DNA of 32,754 nucleotides from JBFLYZ01 sp040756415 (GTDB lineage Bacteria; Bacteroidota; Bacteroidia; JADZBD01), in NCBI GenBank assembly GCA_040756415.1, contig JBFLYZ010000042.1:1-32754 (forward strand). Direction: 5' to 3'. Made by a program: the position numbers and the translations under genes. Shown here in pieces: positions 30,704 through 32,754 of the stretch (its first letter is position 1; every line of letters starts with the position of its first letter). The notes beneath the pieces are model-generated. The model was not told where the DNA came from, did not search any database, and saw only the letters and a list, made by a program, of their open reading frames with translations.

Positions 30704-32275
30704 ATGAAAAGACACGTACTCTCTTCCCTGCTCATTCTATCCGCATTCGCCTCTGCCGCTCAGAACGACCGGTCGAAAAAAGTGGAAACAAAATACCTGT
30801 CCCTGCCGGGATATGATATTTCTGTGACCGACCCTTCCACCGTGACCATAGAATTTGCCATGAAGGACGGTGTCTTCGGCACGGAAAAAGTGAAGGAAGG
30901 CGAATCCATCTGCAAGCCTACGGGCGGTACGGTAAAGGATGCCGTTAAGGTCAAGTCGTTTTACATCGAGGTGCCTTACACCCAGCAGGAATCGTATGTG
31001 GTGGCCAAAGGTCCGGACGGCAAGATCGTGTACAGCGAAAAGAGCTCCGAGACCGGGCAAAGCCTGGTGCGCTTCGGATGGGATGAGAAGATGAAGCAGG
31101 CTAAATGCGAATACGCCCTGGTGCCGGATAAGGTGAAAAAGGATTTTGCCGGGCAGGAGGCTTCGTTCAAGAGCAACGAGCATAAGAAATACGAGAACGA
31201 GGTGTACGGCAAGGCTGTGGCCGATGCTACTGCGCGTGTATCGCTGTCGTATATGACTGAGGAATTTGAAGTGTACAGCGCAAAGGGCAAAGGGAATAAT
31301 TATGATGAGCTGGAAACGGCTTTCGACAAGGCCATGGCGGCCTACTCTTCGATAAAGAAGAACGGCTTTAACAATGCCGACCTGGGCAAGCTCAAAGAAG
31401 CCATTTCCGTTTGGGAAAAAGAGCTGCTTACGGCCGACCTGGAGAACAAGGACGCGCGCATATCGAAGGATATAGCAAAGGGCCTGCACGAGAACTGCGC
31501 ACGGGCCTATATGTACCTCTATGATTTCGATAATGCCAAGAAGCACTGCGAGGAATTTTTGAAGCTATACGGCAATTTCAGCAATAACCGCAGCCAGGCC
31601 ATAGACAAGCTGCTCAAGCAGATCTATATCCAGAAGATGGGTGCGGAAAAGAACAAGGCCCTGATCAGCGATATTGCCGCCCTGCACACCAAGGCTTCGG
31701 CCAAGGGCGCGACCCCCAAATCCAAGCTGCTCCCCGGCAGCGAGTTCAGCCGCCTGCAGAGCGAGTTCTACAGCTTTAAGGGCACGCAGTCGAGCGCTTT
31801 GATGCAGGATAAAAAGAACGATGTGGTTACGGATCCCTCGGCCAACCCTTACCAGAAATGGTATTACCCCACTGCGGTGGGTGGAGAAGGCATCATCATG
31901 AATATGCCTCCTTCGGCCTTAAGCGGCATCCCTGAGCTGAAAGCTTTTCCCGTGGAGATATGCTTGTACACCGGGGCCAAACAAGTGGTGATACTCAAGA
32001 ACAAGATCAGCTCCGTTCCGGCCGATATAGGCAAGATGCAGTCGCTCGAGAAGCTGGACCTCTCGGGCAACCAGCTCACGACCCTGCCCGCGCAGATAGG
32101 CCAACTGGAAAACCTGGAAAAACTCATCCTGGATAACAATCCTATCGAAAGCCTGCCCAAGGAACTGGGTAATTGCAAAAAGCTCAAGAGCCTGTCATTG
32201 AAAGGTACCAAGCTCACGGATGCGCAGATAGCGGAAATTCAAAAGATGCTGCCGGAGTGTAAGATTAAGAGTTAG
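30704..32275 (+). CDS. Exported protein with C-terminal leucine-rich repeats
   Basis: Product of 523 aa with a signal peptide (KRHVLSSLLILSAFASAAQ). The N-terminal 380 residues are Lys/Glu-rich and not recognised; they have beta-like stretches followed by helices, with TPR-like features (RAYMYLYDFDNAKKHCEEFLKLYG near 267-290). The last 110 residues are three to four leucine-rich repeats of about 23 residues (LEKLDLSGNQLTTLPAQIGQ near 447-466, LEKLILDNNPIESLPKELGN), a protein-binding surface. No T9SS domain or lipobox, so it is probably periplasmic. Start fixed by the signal peptide. Nothing in the neighbourhood tells its partner. Confidence 0.8.
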   Translation: MKRHVLSSLLILSAFASAAQNDRSKKVETKYLSLPGYDISVTDPSTVTIEFAMKDGVFGTEKVKEGESICKPTGGTVKDAVKVKSFYIEVPYTQQESYVVAKGPDGKIVYSEKSSETGQSLVRFGWDEKMKQAKCEYALVPDKVKKDFAGQEASFKSNEHKKYENEVYGKAVADATARVSLSYMTEEFEVYSAKGKGNNYDELETAFDKAMAAYSSIKKNGFNNADLGKLKEAISVWEKELLTADLENKDARISKDIAKGLHENCARAYMYLYDFDNAKKHCEEFLKLYGNFSNNRSQAIDKLLKQIYIQKMGAEKNKALISDIAALHTKASAKGATPKSKLLPGSEFSRLQSEFYSFKGTQSSALMQDKKNDVVTDPSANPYQKWYYPTAVGGEGIIMNMPPSALSGIPELKAFPVEICLYTGAKQVVILKNKISSVPADIGKMQSLEKLDLSGNQLTTLPAQIGQLENLEKLILDNNPIESLPKELGNCKKLKSLSLKGTKLTDAQIAEIQKMLPECKIKS

Positions 32276-32297
32276 GTGGTAGTATTATAAGTTTGTC

Positions 32298-32492
32298 TCA
32301 TTCTCGTGATCCTTTGCTTCTTCGTTTTAAAAACTCTCTAATAATTGTCAATATAAAAACTACGATTGAAACAATGACTAATATTTTATCAATAAAGTAT
32401 GGGACGTGATCTTCAACAAAAAAATTAAGCAATACTACAACGATCAAAGTCCCATAGATTTGATAATCATTAAATTTTAGCAAAAATTTCAT
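32298..32492 (-). CDS. Small two-helix membrane protein
   Basis: A 64 aa reading frame with two hydrophobic helices (about 12-28 and 35-53, ending in TIIREFLKRRSKGSRE). No family recognised. It lies in an AT-rich stretch where long chance frames are less likely to be this hydrophobic and basic-tailed, but it is short and has no clear ribosome site, so it is tentative. Confidence 0.4.
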   Translation of the reverse strand: MKFLLKFNDYQIYGTLIVVVLLNFFVEDHVPYFIDKILVIVSIVVFILTIIREFLKRRSKGSRE

Positions 32493-32575
32493 TTATATCA
32501 TGCATCTGGTAATGCTCATTCCAACTGTGCCTTTGGGCAGCATACTCAAAGCTAAATCTTAAGATCGATTAACTA

Positions 32576-32754
32576 TCATACAACAGGTTCAAGAATATAT
32601 TTTTCCTTTACATTTCTTTCAACTGTGTCAAAAGCCAGCCCTAAAGCAAATACGGTCTTTCCTGAGGCAAGAAATGAATCTACGTATCTCTTTTGCTTGA
32701 TTTGATCAATAGCTACTTGAGAATCGTTCAATTTGAATTCTATTATATAAGTAA
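32576..32754 (-). CDS. PD-(D/E)XK nuclease-like / AAA-ATPase-like protein, C-terminal end (cut by window edge)
   Basis: Only the last 58 residues and the stop are present. The first codon complete in the window is at 32752. The sequence reads YIIEFKL ... AIDQIKQKRYVDSFL ... KTVFALGLAFDTVERNVKEKYI, matching the end of the PD-(D/E)XK nuclease domain found in DUF1703-type proteins, which usually carry an N-terminal AAA-ATPase domain. EFK is the E-x-K of the nuclease motif. These genes are often multi-copy and horizontally acquired in Bacteroidota. The region is AT-rich, unlike the rest of the window. Confidence 0.75.
   Translation of the reverse strand, partial: TYIIEFKLNDSQVAIDQIKQKRYVDSFLASGKTVFALGLAFDTVERNVKEKYILEPVV

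Noticed and set aside
558..32575. Search for parS-like sites
   Set aside because: No sequence close to TGTTTCACGTGAAACA was noticed by eye anywhere in the window; a computed scan would be needed to be certain.

Overview
This window is chromosomal DNA from a member of the Bacteroidota, probably an uncultured, moderately GC-rich relative of the Chitinophagales or Flavobacteriales. Three things point there: promoters of the TTG / TAnnTTTG type with almost no Shine-Dalgarno sites; proteins carrying C-terminal type IX secretion (T9SS) sorting domains; and families typical of the phylum (DUF5683, DUF5723, a TPR/PD40/OmpA protein, parA-parB-DUF5683 gene order). There are 24 protein-coding genes, two of them cut by the window edges. 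I see no rRNA, tRNA, CRISPR array or insertion sequence.

Layout. 1-3664 (minus): the start of ftsK, then a segregation block of UPF0173 hydrolase, parA, parB and DUF5683. 3665-6538: a DoxX-like membrane protein meets, end to end, a membrane-anchored patatin-like lipase. 6579-9493 (minus): hutI and a fused ftcD, two late steps of histidine breakdown. 9582-13537 (plus): three exported, probably outer-membrane proteins; the middle one joins a DUF5723-like part to a module resembling the N,N-dimethylformamidase large subunit. 13565-14653: aroC. 14640-17810 (minus): a T9SS-secreted GH9 cellulase and a glycine-rich secreted protein. 17860-18856 (minus): an LRAT-like protein overlapping an SRPBCC protein. 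18857-19196: non-coding, holding a complete TPP riboswitch and an intrinsic terminator. 19197-19988 (minus): an AT-richer secreted protein. 20078-25057 (plus): a large AsmA-like protein and a PorE-like TPR/PD40/OmpA protein. 25143-28284 (plus): a secreted thioredoxin-fold protein, a lone MEDS-domain protein and a secreted CotH kinase-like protein. 28318-30477 (minus): a PLP decarboxylase and a TPR lipoprotein. 30704-32275 (plus): a leucine-rich-repeat protein. 32276-32754: an AT-rich edge with a tiny membrane protein and the end of a PD-(D/E)XK nuclease-like gene.

Most of the window is housekeeping plus envelope and secretion genes. Three T9SS cargo proteins (cellulase, thioredoxin-like, CotH-like) lie near a protein built like PorE, which suggests a secretion-oriented, polysaccharide-degrading lifestyle. 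The most unusual signals are the TPP riboswitch with no thiamine gene downstream on its strand, a set of promoters placed 4-6 nt from the start codon (predicted leaderless mRNAs), and the DUF5723/dimethylformamidase-like fusion.
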